Shown here in pieces: positions 26,073 to 35,632 of a stretch of 64,000 bases of DNA (within the stretch, counting starts at the first letter, position 1; the number at the start of each line of letters is the position of its first letter). The position numbers and the translations under genes are program-made. Location: NCBI RefSeq assembly GCF_038452265.1, contig NZ_CP151842.1, forward strand, positions 3,162,001 through 3,226,000, written 5' to 3'. The notes under the pieces are model-generated. The model was not told where the DNA came from, did no database searches, and saw only the letters and a program-made list of their open reading frames with translations. This DNA is from Vibrio diazotrophicus. Its GTDB lineage: Bacteria > Pseudomonadota > Gammaproteobacteria > Enterobacterales > Vibrionaceae.

Positions 26073-26544
26073 AGCGTGCAGACTTACCCAACTCTTCTTT
26101 ACTTAAAATCGCCTGCCACTCTTGCTCTGAAACTGGCATGATCGACAAGCGGTTGCCTTTTTTCACTAACGCTAACTCACTAAGCTCAGGCATAGCCTTT
26201 AGTACACCAAGTGGAATCAAACGTTTTGTTTTACGTACAAATTCCACATCCACCATAACCCAGCGTGGATTTTCTGGGCTCGACTTTGCATCGAAATAGT
26301 CGCTTTCAGGGTCGAATGCAAAATGGTCTGAATAGGCTTCACGCACGACTTTGGCAATCCCTGCGACCCCCACATTTTTGCAAGATGAATGATAAATTAG
26401 AACTAAATCGCCAATTCTGATGTCATCACGTAACATGTTTCTCGCTTGGTAGTTTCTCACCCCTTCCCAGCAAGAAACTTGTTGGATGCGTAAAGTATCA
26501 ATCGAAAAGGTGTCTGGTTCAGTTTTGAATAACCAATATGCCAT
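26071..26544 (-). CDS. EVE-domain protein
   Basis: 157 residues. The opening MAYWLFKTEPDTFSIDTL, WEGVRNYQARN and VLIYHSS match the EVE domain (PUA-like fold, THYN1 homologues). EVE proteins bind modified bases in DNA or RNA; the housekeeping version in proteobacteria has no proven role. Stand-alone and not fused to a nuclease, so a restriction role is not suggested. Confidence 0.88.
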   Translation of the reverse strand: MAYWLFKTEPDTFSIDTLRIQQVSCWEGVRNYQARNMLRDDIRIGDLVLIYHSSCKNVGVAGIAKVVREAYSDHFAFDPESDYFDAKSSPENPRWVMVDVEFVRKTKRLIPLGVLKAMPELSELALVKKGNRLSIMPVSEQEWQAILSKEELGKSAR

Positions 26545-26583
26545 AATGAAATCCGTTCGTTTTTGCCATGAGGAAAAGCAACC

Positions 26584-27618
26584 ATGAAGGTGCTGATTAC
26601 CCCAATTGCCATTTTATCGGCTTGTCTTTTACAAGCTTGTTCAACAACGTCATCTGCGCCTGAGTCTATGCAAGATAACGTAAAAGCCAGTTTAGATCAG
26701 CCTTCCAGCGTCAAGCCTCAGACTTTCATCATGCGCGGAGAAGTTGTGGTTGGCAGTGACACACGAACGTTCACGCCTTGTGGCAGCAACCAGCAATTCC
26801 TGCTCGATATGCTGGCCTCTTTAGTGCAGCAAACCATGAAGCTTTCTCATTCACCTTATCAGGCCATGTACGGTGAACTGATTGGTCATTTAACACCACC
26901 GAGCAAAACCAGCTACAAAGGCGACTACAGTGCGAAATTTGTGGTAGAGAACATCAATATCATCAGTGCAGAAAACCCTAAGCGCTGCCAACGACCAAGT
27001 TCTCCAACTACCGCATTCGGTACTGAACCAAACTGGAACATTAAGCTGGGTAAAGACAAATTAACTTTCCAGCCAATGGGTGAAGAACCACAGATCACCA
27101 CGTTAAAAGGCAGTGAAATTTCACCAGCCACACGCCATTACCAGTTTAAGGGCGGTCAACTTACTCTTGTACGTCAAACCTGTTCTGATGGCATGAGTGA
27201 CAGTTTGTACGGTTGGTCTTCCAACCTCACCTTGGCCAATCGCAGCTACAAAGGTTGTGCGACGCTAGGCAACAGTGATCCGACACTATCATGGACAGGA
27301 GAGTACTTCGCCAGCTCGACACAAAACACCAACTTTAGTGTCAACCTAACGCTGAGCAGCGACCACACAGCAACCACTGAATACACTTATAGCAATGGCG
27401 ATCCCGCTATAGTTGAAAAAGGCTATTGGCAACAACTGAATCAAACACAAGTACAAGTGGTGATGACTCACCACCAGCAGCAATACTTGGTATCCGAGCG
27501 AATTTTCACCAAGCAAGATAAGCAGCTTATTGCTGAGAAAGAACGAGTGGGCAACATCGTCTATCCAATTGCGAACGGCGGCTTAGTTTTGTTTTCTGCC
27601 AAAGGCACAACCGAGTAA
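26584..27618 (+). CDS. Lipoprotein with COG3650/NlpE-like domains
   Basis: 344 residues. A lipoprotein signal with lipobox LQAC (cysteine near residue 19) and serine next predicts outer-membrane sorting. Three parts are visible: an N-terminal OB-like domain (FIMRGEVVVGSDTRTFTPCGSNQQFLL), a central COG3650-type domain (FGTEPNWNIKLGKDKLTFQPMG), and a C-terminal NlpE-like barrel (TGEYFASSTQNTNFSVNLTLSSD...GYWQQLNQTQVQVV). Proteins of this type are linked to envelope or copper stress, but the function is unproven. It is eight bases from the next gene, so probably co-transcribed. Confidence 0.75.
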   Translation: MKVLITPIAILSACLLQACSTTSSAPESMQDNVKASLDQPSSVKPQTFIMRGEVVVGSDTRTFTPCGSNQQFLLDMLASLVQQTMKLSHSPYQAMYGELIGHLTPPSKTSYKGDYSAKFVVENINIISAENPKRCQRPSSPTTAFGTEPNWNIKLGKDKLTFQPMGEEPQITTLKGSEISPATRHYQFKGGQLTLVRQTCSDGMSDSLYGWSSNLTLANRSYKGCATLGNSDPTLSWTGEYFASSTQNTNFSVNLTLSSDHTATTEYTYSNGDPAIVEKGYWQQLNQTQVQVVMTHHQQQYLVSERIFTKQDKQLIAEKERVGNIVYPIANGGLVLFSAKGTTE

Positions 27619-27626
27619 TTGAAAGT

Positions 27627-28244
27627 ATGTCGTTAGATTCAGAGTCTCAAGCTTCAAACGGTGCGTGCCCCAAATGCGGATTGCGTTTGCAATGCGTCTG
27701 CCAAAACATCCCGATGTTAGACAGCGACATGCCGTTGTCGCTGCTGATGCATGAAAATGAGTATCTGCGGGAAACCAACACAGGAAAATGGCTGCTTGAA
27801 GCTCTGCCTTTGTGCCAAGAGTTCAAATGGAGCCGAGTGGAAGAAAGCCGATCGCTTGTTGCAAGAATTAGCAACAGTGAATACCTCTCTTTTCTGGTAT
27901 ACCCAAGTGAAGAGAGCATTCCTTTAGATGTGGCGTTAGAAACCGCCAAACAACTCAGTAAGAGCGCACATTTTATTGTTCTTGACGGAACCTGGCAGGA
28001 AGCGAAGAAAATGGAGCGCAAAAGCCCGTGGCTGGATGATGTTCCAAGAGTTCACCTTACCCCAAGTCAGGTATCAAACTACCAGCTGAGGCGTAATCAA
28101 AGCGACGGACACCTATGTACACTAGAGGTTGCCAGCGAGATTCTGGCGATAAGCGGAAACCTTAGTGATGCAGAAAAACTCAATCATTTCCTCGCCCATT
28201 TCAGCAAGGTTTATCAGGCGGATAAAAGCGGACATGTCTATTAG
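27627..28244 (+). CDS. DTW-domain tRNA-uridine aminocarboxypropyltransferase
   Basis: 205 residues. An N-terminal cysteine cluster (CPKCGLRLQCVC) probably binds zinc. The SPOUT-like core has the family signature DGTW (LDGTWQEAKKM) and ends with the LRRNQSDGHLCTLEVA region. DTW proteins such as TapT (YfiP) use S-adenosylmethionine to make acp3U in tRNA. Vibrio may encode more than one DTW protein, so I do not give a symbol. Confidence 0.85.
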   Translation: MSLDSESQASNGACPKCGLRLQCVCQNIPMLDSDMPLSLLMHENEYLRETNTGKWLLEALPLCQEFKWSRVEESRSLVARISNSEYLSFLVYPSEESIPLDVALETAKQLSKSAHFIVLDGTWQEAKKMERKSPWLDDVPRVHLTPSQVSNYQLRRNQSDGHLCTLEVASEILAISGNLSDAEKLNHFLAHFSKVYQADKSGHVY

Positions 28245-28253
28245 TGTCCGCTT
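28226..28253. terminator. Hairpin between convergent DTW and FIST-GGDEF-EAL genes
   Basis: AAGCGGACA / TGTCCGCTT 9-bp stem with a 10-nt loop spanning the DTW stop codon. T-runs are weak, so efficiency is uncertain. Confidence 0.5.
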
Positions 28254-28271
28254 GCTTGTAAGGCGAGAAAA

Positions 28272-30755
28272 CTAGCTTAGACGGCTTGGTTGACCAAGAT
28301 AGAAGCCTTGCAGGTAATCAATGCCCATATCCTCACTGATTCGGCAAACCTCTTCATTGTGAACAAACTCGGCAACCGTTTTTGCATCGAGCACCTGACA
28401 TAGCCTGACAAGCTGCTGGGCAATTTTACGTTGCTTGACGTCTTTATCGATATTACGAATCAGGCTACCGTCGAGCTTAATAATCTGAGGTTCTAACTTC
28501 ACAATCTCATCAATATTGGAATAACCGCATCCAAAGTCATCGACAATGATTGAAGCCCCCAGAGAGCGGAAATGATTACACACTTCAATCATGTGCCCGT
28601 AATCTTTGATTTGCTCCGTTTCTAACACTTCCAGACCGACTCTGGTTGGGTCAGCCAATTTCTGGATTGCGTCTTCTAAATGACGAAGCGTTTTGTCACT
28701 CATAAAATCTTGTGGCGACAAGTTGATAGAAAACGACTCGCTGCGAGAGTGCATTAGCTCAAAAGTTCGAGATATCATTTGGCGACTTAAGCGCGAGTAT
28801 AGATGCGTCCCTTCGACAATAGGTAGAAAGCGCCCCGGCAGTATTATTTCACCATCATCTTCGATACGAACCAAACATTCATAAGACGACAGTTCATGGG
28901 TGTTCGCTTTCACTATCGGCTGAGCAAAAACCTGAACATTATTGCCAAGCACAGCTCTGCTGACACATGATAGCCAGCTTAATTGCTCCTGCCTGACCTG
29001 CTCTCGGGTAAGTAAATCACTGGCGCAATAAAAATGTCGGTTCTGATTTTGCGCAAAGCGGCGCGCTTCAATAGATCGCAACAGTAAGTCATCTTTACCT
29101 GCATCGGGGAAATCCCTTCGACTGACAAAACCAGCACAGAGTGAGACAGATAAGTAATCCACCTCAGGCAAACCATAAGGTTCAAAGTTGAAGTTTTCTA
29201 GCTGCTCAACAAAGGCCGAAAATTGCTGGTGGATGTAGTCGCTACCATAATCACTGCGAAACACACATGCCCACTCACCTACGCCAATCGCATATAATGT
29301 GCTTCGCCCCGCCAGCATTTGATTCATATATTGCTGAAAATGGTCGCTCAAGTCTTGCAGAAGTTGGTCACCTACTTGGTAACCGTATTTTTCGTTAATA
29401 CGGCTGAAGTTGGTTAATTTTAGGGTGATCAGGTGATCGTCCTTACCCATTAATGACAAACGTTCACGCAGTGCTTCTCGGTTTGGTAAACCAGTACGCC
29501 TATCAACACGATAACTGGAAGTGAGCAGTGACGCCTGAGTCTGAATCTTCTGCTCAAGGTTCTGATTCATTCTGTCGACATCGGCCAGCGCGTTACGTAT
29601 TAAGCAGAATAACGGAGCAATAACATTGTGCCCTTGGGCTTCTTCAGATGAGTGGTCTTCAATACTCTCTGCTTCACCTTCGCGTAACGCCAGATAGGTC
29701 ATGCTGTGATGCAGCACTTGCTGATGTTCACCAGTACGAGTCAATTCACCCGCACAGTAAGTGCCGTAAGAATTAGCCACTCGTTGCAATGGGAGCAACT
29801 CCGTGTTTTCTTCCATAAATTGCAGGCGAGACAAACAGTTATATACAAAAATCTGCTCTGGCTGAAATTTCGATAAACGTTCAGCTCCAAGCTGAACCTG
29901 ACCAAGAGTTAATGAAGGGTGATCGAAGCAAAATCGAACTTCATCGCCGATATGCAATTCACGATTAAGTAAGATGCCGTCTTCAGTAAGACTTAATGGC
30001 AAGTAGACATCTTGCTGCTTACTGTCACCTTTAATCAACGGAAAATGTTGCAGCAACTCGACTGGGACAGATTTAGAATCACCCAAATAACGGTCATAAA
30101 TTGCATGGACAGGTTCACCATCTAGACACTGCAAATTCCGCTCTGAGGATTTCGTTACCCTAAACGGGCGTCCAATAGGGTTCCATTCCGTATAACTGTC
30201 GCCCGTGATATGCAGAGATTCACCGTGAAGTGCAGAAGCAACCAACGAGTTTTCATAACACTTATTACCTAATAGCACCCAACGACCATTGTCTGTTGGG
30301 CAAGACGCACCACCAAAAATAGGCACGCTTGAAAACTGACTGAACTGGGTAATTCTCTCACGTCGAGTGAACTCCATTCGGTCAGTAAAACAAATGATCG
30401 CTTTGGTATCAGCCTTAAGTTTGAGTCTTTGTGCAAGCTTGCTGCAGTCCACAAGCAACTGATCGGTATAGTTCACCACGGTCGAACTCAGCGTCACATT
30501 CTGAAACTGAGTAAAAATAAGCAAAGTTGCGTTTTGATGAATTGAACCTTGGTGAATCACATATGATGAGCTCATACCAACAATATGAGCGTTTGGATAG
30601 ACACCCATGAGTTGGTTAGCAATTTCAACAACTTCGTTCTGCGGCTGATTAGAAAATAACTGAATAAGTGTTATGCCATCATTGTTAACAGCATTTTCAT
30701 CAATAACATTCTTTACAGATTGCTCAGAGGTGATTAGTAGCGATGACGTGAACAT
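28272..30755 (-). CDS. FIST-GGDEF-EAL signalling protein
   Basis: 827 residues. The N-terminal FIST and FIST-C sensory domains (about 1-365) are thought to bind small ligands such as amino acids. They are followed by a GGDEF-like domain (about 410-570) and an EAL domain (about 585-820). The GGDEF motif reads GVGEW, so cyclase activity is unlikely. The EAL motif reads ECL, but the acidic and metal-site features GLEVLETEQ, DDFGCGYSN and KLDGSLI are largely kept, so c-di-GMP phosphodiesterase activity is plausible. No membrane span, hence cytoplasmic. Inferred role: ligand-controlled c-di-GMP breakdown. Confidence 0.88.
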   Translation of the reverse strand: MFTSSLLITSEQSVKNVIDENAVNNDGITLIQLFSNQPQNEVVEIANQLMGVYPNAHIVGMSSSYVIHQGSIHQNATLLIFTQFQNVTLSSTVVNYTDQLLVDCSKLAQRLKLKADTKAIICFTDRMEFTRRERITQFSQFSSVPIFGGASCPTDNGRWVLLGNKCYENSLVASALHGESLHITGDSYTEWNPIGRPFRVTKSSERNLQCLDGEPVHAIYDRYLGDSKSVPVELLQHFPLIKGDSKQQDVYLPLSLTEDGILLNRELHIGDEVRFCFDHPSLTLGQVQLGAERLSKFQPEQIFVYNCLSRLQFMEENTELLPLQRVANSYGTYCAGELTRTGEHQQVLHHSMTYLALREGEAESIEDHSSEEAQGHNVIAPLFCLIRNALADVDRMNQNLEQKIQTQASLLTSSYRVDRRTGLPNREALRERLSLMGKDDHLITLKLTNFSRINEKYGYQVGDQLLQDLSDHFQQYMNQMLAGRSTLYAIGVGEWACVFRSDYGSDYIHQQFSAFVEQLENFNFEPYGLPEVDYLSVSLCAGFVSRRDFPDAGKDDLLLRSIEARRFAQNQNRHFYCASDLLTREQVRQEQLSWLSCVSRAVLGNNVQVFAQPIVKANTHELSSYECLVRIEDDGEIILPGRFLPIVEGTHLYSRLSRQMISRTFELMHSRSESFSINLSPQDFMSDKTLRHLEDAIQKLADPTRVGLEVLETEQIKDYGHMIEVCNHFRSLGASIIVDDFGCGYSNIDEIVKLEPQIIKLDGSLIRNIDKDVKQRKIAQQLVRLCQVLDAKTVAEFVHNEEVCRISEDMGIDYLQGFYLGQPSRLS

Positions 30756-30857
30756 GAACGTTGGCTAGCCCGACTAATGGAGAAAGATTCACATCAAAGC
30801 GTTATGAATCTTTTGTTATTATTGTTAATAATTATACTGCATGGACGCATAGGTATG

Positions 30858-31580
30858 TCATCTTATGAGTTGTGATAATTGCTCAATTTGATTAATTTCG
30901 AGATCTGGAAGGATTTTAGCCTTACGCGTTGCAAGTAATGTGAGACCTCGATCATTATACCAACACGCTTGAAAGCCGTGCTTCTTAGCCCCCATCACAT
31001 CTTTTACGGGATGATCTCCGACATGCAAGATGGATTGCGCGGGCAAGCCTAAAAATTCCTGCGCACGTAAAAACATATCCGGATACGGTTTTGCATGTCC
31101 GTCAGGGCCGGCTCTTAATATCAGCTGAAAATACTGGGCTAAACCGATTTTCTCAGGATCAACATTGCCATTAGTAATCGCCACCAACGGAATTTTTGCA
31201 GCAAGCTCAGCAAGAACTTTATGTGTCTCATCAGGCACATCCACTAAGTTGCGCAGCCGATGTACTTCCAGCATCGCATCGGTAGCCGCGATACGCGCAT
31301 CAGTTTCCGAATAACCTAATAACATCAAGCCTTGACGAATTTGCTCAAAACGCCACAAGCTCACATCATGCGGTAACCAAGGGTCATCCTTAGCTAATTT
31401 GGCTTTTAATGCTTTCCACCATACTAATGGTTTGCTCGCCGTCACTGGGTGATGCTGAAACAGCCAAAGAGCTACTTGCTCTTCGACATGATGAATGACC
31501 GGACGATTGTCATAAAGGGTATCATCCAGATCAAATGTCATCGCCTGAATGGGTGAAAGGCTGCGATAAACTTGCATCAC
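30858..31580 (-). CDS. yigB: HAD hydrolase YigB
   Basis: 240 residues. Motif I FDLDDTLYDN contains the nucleophile aspartate, TNGN is motif II, and HVGDHPVKDVMGAKKHG is motif IV. In E. coli YigB removes phosphate from the riboflavin intermediate 5-amino-6-ribitylamino-uracil phosphate. Placement directly after xerC (no gap) matches E. coli. Two successive ATG codons (31580, 31577) could both serve as start. Confidence 0.9.
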   Translation of the reverse strand: MMQVYRSLSPIQAMTFDLDDTLYDNRPVIHHVEEQVALWLFQHHPVTASKPLVWWKALKAKLAKDDPWLPHDVSLWRFEQIRQGLMLLGYSETDARIAATDAMLEVHRLRNLVDVPDETHKVLAELAAKIPLVAITNGNVDPEKIGLAQYFQLILRAGPDGHAKPYPDMFLRAQEFLGLPAQSILHVGDHPVKDVMGAKKHGFQACWYNDRGLTLLATRKAKILPDLEINQIEQLSQLIR

Positions 31581-32522
31581 TCACTCCTTATCTTTGTTTT
31601 GCTTACGCTTATGAGCTCTTGGATGGGCTTGGTCGTAAACCTGCGCTAAATGTTGGAAATCCAAGTGAGTGTAGATTTGAGTTGTCGAGATATTCTCGTG
31701 CCCGAGCAACTCTTGCACAGCCCTAAGGTTATTACTTGATTCCAGTACGTGTGTGGCAAACGAGTGACGCAGTTTGTGAGGGCTGATATGGCTCGGAACC
31801 GCTTGTTTCTGTCCCCACTCTGCCATACGTTTTTGCACACTTCGGTGAGAGATTCGGCTACCCAGCTTAGAGACAAATAACCCGTCTTCATCTGCGTTTG
31901 CTAGCTGCCCACGAATTTTCAACCAGTTGTTCAGCCACTCTTTCGCCATTCCAGAAAAAGGAGCGACACGTTCTTTGTTCCCTTTACCGACCACACGTAT
32001 TTCACCAGCGCTGAAGTTAACGTCTTTGACATTAATCGATACCAGCTCAGCCAAACGCAAACCAGCACCATACATCAGCTCCATGATGGCGCGATCACGA
32101 ATAGACAGAGGGTCATCTTCATTCACTTCGAGCAGTTGCGCCATTTCGTCTACATCAAGGTTTTTCGGCAAAGGACGCTTTTTCCTTGGTGCAGACACCC
32201 CTTTGGCGGGATTGGCATTCATTTCGCCACGCAATATCAGAAAATCAAAGAAACTACGCAGTGAAGAAAGACGAGTGGCGATGCTGCTCTCTTTCATTCC
32301 CGAACGCATACCTTTACTGGCAAGCTGACGCACCCAACCGGCATCAACATTTATCCAACCGTCGACGCCGACAGACATGAGATACAAACCCATGCTCTCT
32401 AACTGCTGCTTATAATTTCGCTGCGTATAAAGACTTAGGCCTTTCTCACTGCGTAAGTACTCATAAAAGCGCTCTAGAGGCTCAGCAAAGTTAGTTGACA
32501 AATGAGGTGTTGATTCGCTCAT
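31581..32522 (-). CDS. xerC: Tyrosine recombinase XerC
   Basis: 313 residues. An N-terminal SAM-like core-binding domain (about 15-100) precedes the catalytic domain with R156, K180, H249, R252, H275 and nucleophile Y284 (GHENISTTQIYTH). With XerD it resolves chromosome dimers at dif under FtsK control; in Vibrio the pair also serves phages that integrate at dif. It overlaps the DUF484 gene by 32 bases and abuts yigB, as in the dapF-DUF484-xerC-yigB order of enterobacteria. Confidence 0.96.
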   Translation of the reverse strand: MSESTPHLSTNFAEPLERFYEYLRSEKGLSLYTQRNYKQQLESMGLYLMSVGVDGWINVDAGWVRQLASKGMRSGMKESSIATRLSSLRSFFDFLILRGEMNANPAKGVSAPRKKRPLPKNLDVDEMAQLLEVNEDDPLSIRDRAIMELMYGAGLRLAELVSINVKDVNFSAGEIRVVGKGNKERVAPFSGMAKEWLNNWLKIRGQLANADEDGLFVSKLGSRISHRSVQKRMAEWGQKQAVPSHISPHKLRHSFATHVLESSNNLRAVQELLGHENISTTQIYTHLDFQHLAQVYDQAHPRAHKRKQNKDKE

Positions 32523-33228
32523 GGGACTCCTGCTGCCAAGGTAAGGTGTCGATTAAATGAGAAACGACTAAAGCAAGATGGCGCAAGAACAGAGTATCCA
32601 TAGAAGGTTGGAAGTGACCGCCGTCTTCACTAGCAAACGCCAATATCCCCAACGGGTTACGTTTAACTAACGGCAAAATCACGTAAGAGCCCATTTCGGG
32701 TGCAAATCGTTCTTCACCGACCAATTTTCCACCAAATAACTGTTCACCAAACAGCAGATGGCGATCAGCTTTTCTCAGGCGGCCAAGGTAAGCGCTTTTG
32801 CCATTAAAATGATTGGTCGAAAAACGGCTCCACTGCTCTTTGGATAAGCTGTACTTAGTATCTTGATTGTTCAGCAAACGTACATAACCAATCAGGTTCA
32901 ATGTACGCGCCTTCTCTTCAATCATGGCACAGACGTCGGCAAAGCATTCACATTTTAATATCTGTTCTTGCAGATCCATGAACTCATGAAAAGTACGATC
33001 ATTACTCGCAGCTAAAGACATCAAAGAAGTAATTTCTTCTTCTAAATCTTCAATTCGCTGACGCTGACGAGCCATTTGAACGTGAACTAAAGAAACCGAG
33101 CCAGACTGCTGGCTCGGTAAAGATAAGCGGTCCACCAACTCTGGGCGGTGCTTAAAAAAGTCTGGGTTATCTTTTAGATACTCAGCAACCACTTCTGCTG
33201 TCAGAGCATCTGCTTCCAGTTGTGACAA
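32491..33228 (-). CDS. DUF484 family protein (YigA-like, GAF fold)
   Basis: 245 residues. An N-terminal motif (EVVAEYLKDNPDFFKHRPELVDRLSLP) and coiled coil (ARQRQRIEDLEEEITSLMSLA) are followed by a GAF-like domain. This is the DUF484 family found between dapF and xerC across gammaproteobacteria. Function unknown; the coiled coil plus GAF suggests a dimeric ligand sensor or scaffold. Confidence 0.9.
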   Translation of the reverse strand: MSQLEADALTAEVVAEYLKDNPDFFKHRPELVDRLSLPSQQSGSVSLVHVQMARQRQRIEDLEEEITSLMSLAASNDRTFHEFMDLQEQILKCECFADVCAMIEEKARTLNLIGYVRLLNNQDTKYSLSKEQWSRFSTNHFNGKSAYLGRLRKADRHLLFGEQLFGGKLVGEERFAPEMGSYVILPLVKRNPLGILAFASEDGGHFQPSMDTLFLRHLALVVSHLIDTLPWQQESHERINTSFVN

Positions 33229-33303
33229 AACGATGTATTCCTTAACAACAATTCATCCCTTAACTCAGTGGCTTCTTCAATGCAGCCACAAGGAAAAATG
33301 AGA

Positions 33304-34134
33304 TTAGCAGGAAACCTGACCGTCATAGACGTGAGTCGCAGGACCTGTCATGTATAACGGATAGCCTAAACCTTTCCACTCGATTTCTAAACGGCCGCCC
33401 GGTAGATGAACAACCACTTCGTCATCCAGCAAACCTTGCAGAATACCCACAGCGACTGCCGCACACGCGCCACTTCCGCACGCTTGAGTTTCTCCTGCGC
33501 CTCGCTCATAAACACGAAGCTTCACTTCATCACGGCTAACCACTTGCATGAATCCAGCATTGACTCGTTCAGGAAAACGCTCATGGGACTCAAGTAATGG
33601 ACCTAACGTTTCCACTGCTGCTGTGTCGATATCATCAACAACAGTGACCACGTGTGGGTTACCCATGCTGACAGCGCCGCAAAACAGGGTCTGGTCTTCA
33701 ACGCGCATGATGTAAGTCTTTTCCATCTGCTTGGCGCGGAAAGGAATTTTGCTTGGTTCGAACTCAGGAACACCCATATTGACAGTGATATCATCGCCAT
33801 CACCGACATTTAGGATCATCTTGCCCTTTTTGGTGCTGACGCTGATGCTGTACTTATTGGTTAAACCTTTCATACGCACAAAGCGAGCGAAGCAACGGGC
33901 ACCGTTCCCACACTGTTCTACTTCACTGCCATCAGCATTAAAAATGCGGTAGTGAAAATCCGTTTCCGGATCATAAGGGGCTTCAACCACTAACAGTTGG
34001 TCAAACCCCACACCAGTATGACGATCCGCCAAACGGCGGATCAAGTCTGGAGAAAAATAGGTGTTCTGAGTAATGCAATCCACAACCATGAAGTCATTAC
34101 CCAAACCATGCATTTTAGAAAAGTGGAAGTGCAT
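33304..34134 (-). CDS. dapF: Diaminopimelate epimerase
   Basis: 276 residues. The two catalytic cysteines are visible in EQCGNGARC (C75) and TQACGSGACA (near 219). It converts LL- to meso-diaminopimelate, the branch point for peptidoglycan and lysine, in the cytoplasm. It lies 11 bp after lysA, so the last two lysine steps are encoded together in the lptM-lysA-dapF-DUF484-xerC-yigB operon. Confidence 0.97.
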   Translation of the reverse strand: MHFHFSKMHGLGNDFMVVDCITQNTYFSPDLIRRLADRHTGVGFDQLLVVEAPYDPETDFHYRIFNADGSEVEQCGNGARCFARFVRMKGLTNKYSISVSTKKGKMILNVGDGDDITVNMGVPEFEPSKIPFRAKQMEKTYIMRVEDQTLFCGAVSMGNPHVVTVVDDIDTAAVETLGPLLESHERFPERVNAGFMQVVSRDEVKLRVYERGAGETQACGSGACAAVAVGILQGLLDDEVVVHLPGGRLEIEWKGLGYPLYMTGPATHVYDGQVSC

Positions 34135-34145
34135 AATAGGTCACT

Positions 34146-35399
34146 TTACTCCGGCAAAATATTTTCTAGAGCCCATAGGCTACTTAATTCTTCACGCTTA
34201 CGCACAAGGTGAACCTTATCGCCATCAACCATCACTTCCGCCGCTCGGGCACGAGTGTTGTAGTTTGATGACATGGTAAAGCCATAAGCCCCCGCAGAAC
34301 GCACTGCCAGAAGATCACCCGCTTCCAATACCAAAGAACGGTCTTTACCTAGGAAGTCGCCAGTTTCACAAACTGGGCCAACTAAATCGTAAGTTGTTGG
34401 CTCACCTTCACGAGGAACCAGCGGAATGATGTCTTGCCAAGCTTGGTAAAGCGCAGGACGAATCAAATCGTTCATTGCCGCATCAATAATGGCGAAGTTC
34501 TTGTGTTCAGTGTGTTTCAGGAATTCGACTTTGGTTAACAACACACCCGCGTTAGCCGCAATCGCACGTCCCGGCTCAAAAATCAGCTCAAGGTCTTGAT
34601 GGTTCTGCAAACGAGCAAGCAGTGCTTTCGCATAGTCAGAAGGTTGCGGAGGTAGTTCATCGCGATAGATAACACCTAAGCCACCACCCACATCAAGGTG
34701 CTTAATCTTGATGCCAGAAGCGGTTAACTCATCAATTAACGCCAGCAGACGATCTGTTGCATCAATGAAAGGTTCAATCGCTGTAAGCTGAGAACCGATG
34801 TGACAGTCAATACCGCATACCGATAGATTCTCTAAACTTTGAGCCAGACGGTAAGCGTGTGGTGCGCGGTCAAAAGCGATACCAAATTTGTTATCGCGCA
34901 AACCTGTCGAAATGTAAGGGTGAGTTTTGGCATCCACATCAGGGTTAATACGCAGTGAAATCGGCGCTTTCACACCAAGCTCACCCGCCACTTTGTTCAA
35001 GCGTTCTAGTTCTGGCTCTGACTCTACGTTGAAGCATTTAATCTTAAGCTCCAAAGCGCGTTTCATCTCAGCTTCGGTTTTACCCACACCTGAGAACACC
35101 ACTTTAGCCGGATCACCACCAGCTGCGATAACACGTTCAAGTTCACCGCCCGAAACAATATCGAAGCCAGAACCCAAACGAGCTAATGTATTTAATACGC
35201 CGATGTTTGAGTTTGCTTTCACCGCATAACAAACAAGGTGCGGATGATCTGCCACAGATTTATCAAACGCATGCCAGTGACGTTCTAATGTTGCGCGAGA
35301 ATACACGTATAAAGGAGTGCCAAACTGCTCCGCAAGTTGCGTTAAAGCGACGTTTTCCGCCCAAAGCTGGCCATCATCCTGATAATTGAAGTAATCCAA
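34146..35399 (-). CDS. lysA: Diaminopimelate decarboxylase
   Basis: 417 residues, fold type III PLP enzyme. YAVKAN places the PLP lysine at K61; DVGGGLG and EPGRAIAANAG hold phosphate and carboxylate contacts; GPVCETGDFLG carries the cross-subunit catalytic cysteine. It makes L-lysine from meso-diaminopimelate. Located between lptM and dapF in one operon. Confidence 0.97.
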   Translation of the reverse strand: MDYFNYQDDGQLWAENVALTQLAEQFGTPLYVYSRATLERHWHAFDKSVADHPHLVCYAVKANSNIGVLNTLARLGSGFDIVSGGELERVIAAGGDPAKVVFSGVGKTEAEMKRALELKIKCFNVESEPELERLNKVAGELGVKAPISLRINPDVDAKTHPYISTGLRDNKFGIAFDRAPHAYRLAQSLENLSVCGIDCHIGSQLTAIEPFIDATDRLLALIDELTASGIKIKHLDVGGGLGVIYRDELPPQPSDYAKALLARLQNHQDLELIFEPGRAIAANAGVLLTKVEFLKHTEHKNFAIIDAAMNDLIRPALYQAWQDIIPLVPREGEPTTYDLVGPVCETGDFLGKDRSLVLEAGDLLAVRSAGAYGFTMSSNYNTRARAAEVMVDGDKVHLVRKREELSSLWALENILPE

Positions 35400-35440
35400 A
35401 ATTCTTTCCCTTATTTTTTCATTCGTTATTTATTAGAGCG

Positions 35441-35557
35441 TTATTTGCTCTGCTCACTGTTTTGAGCGTCGTCTGGCATATAGAGTGGCCCTGTTTGCCC
35501 GCACCCTGCTAATGCAAGTGCAGACAAAAGAAATAGTGCTGTAATGGACTTTTTCAT
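35441..35557 (-). CDS. lptM: LPS translocon maturation lipoprotein LptM (YifL)
   Basis: 38-residue lipoprotein precursor. I place the start at 35557 (MKKSITALFLLSALALAGC), since a longer in-frame ATG at 35689 would run into the divergent cyaY gene. The lipobox LAGC and the following GQTGPLYMPDD match the short conserved LptM segment (CG-GPLY-P). LptM binds LptD-LptE at the outer membrane and helps LptD form its native disulfides. It lies upstream of lysA, as in enterobacteria. Confidence 0.88.
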   Translation of the reverse strand: MKKSITALFLLSALALAGCGQTGPLYMPDDAQNSEQSK

Positions 35558-35632
35558 TTTGCATATCGTGATTATTGATTCAATGCCCCCTATAATCGCA
35601 CCACAATCAGGAAAAGCAATAGGACAGATAGG

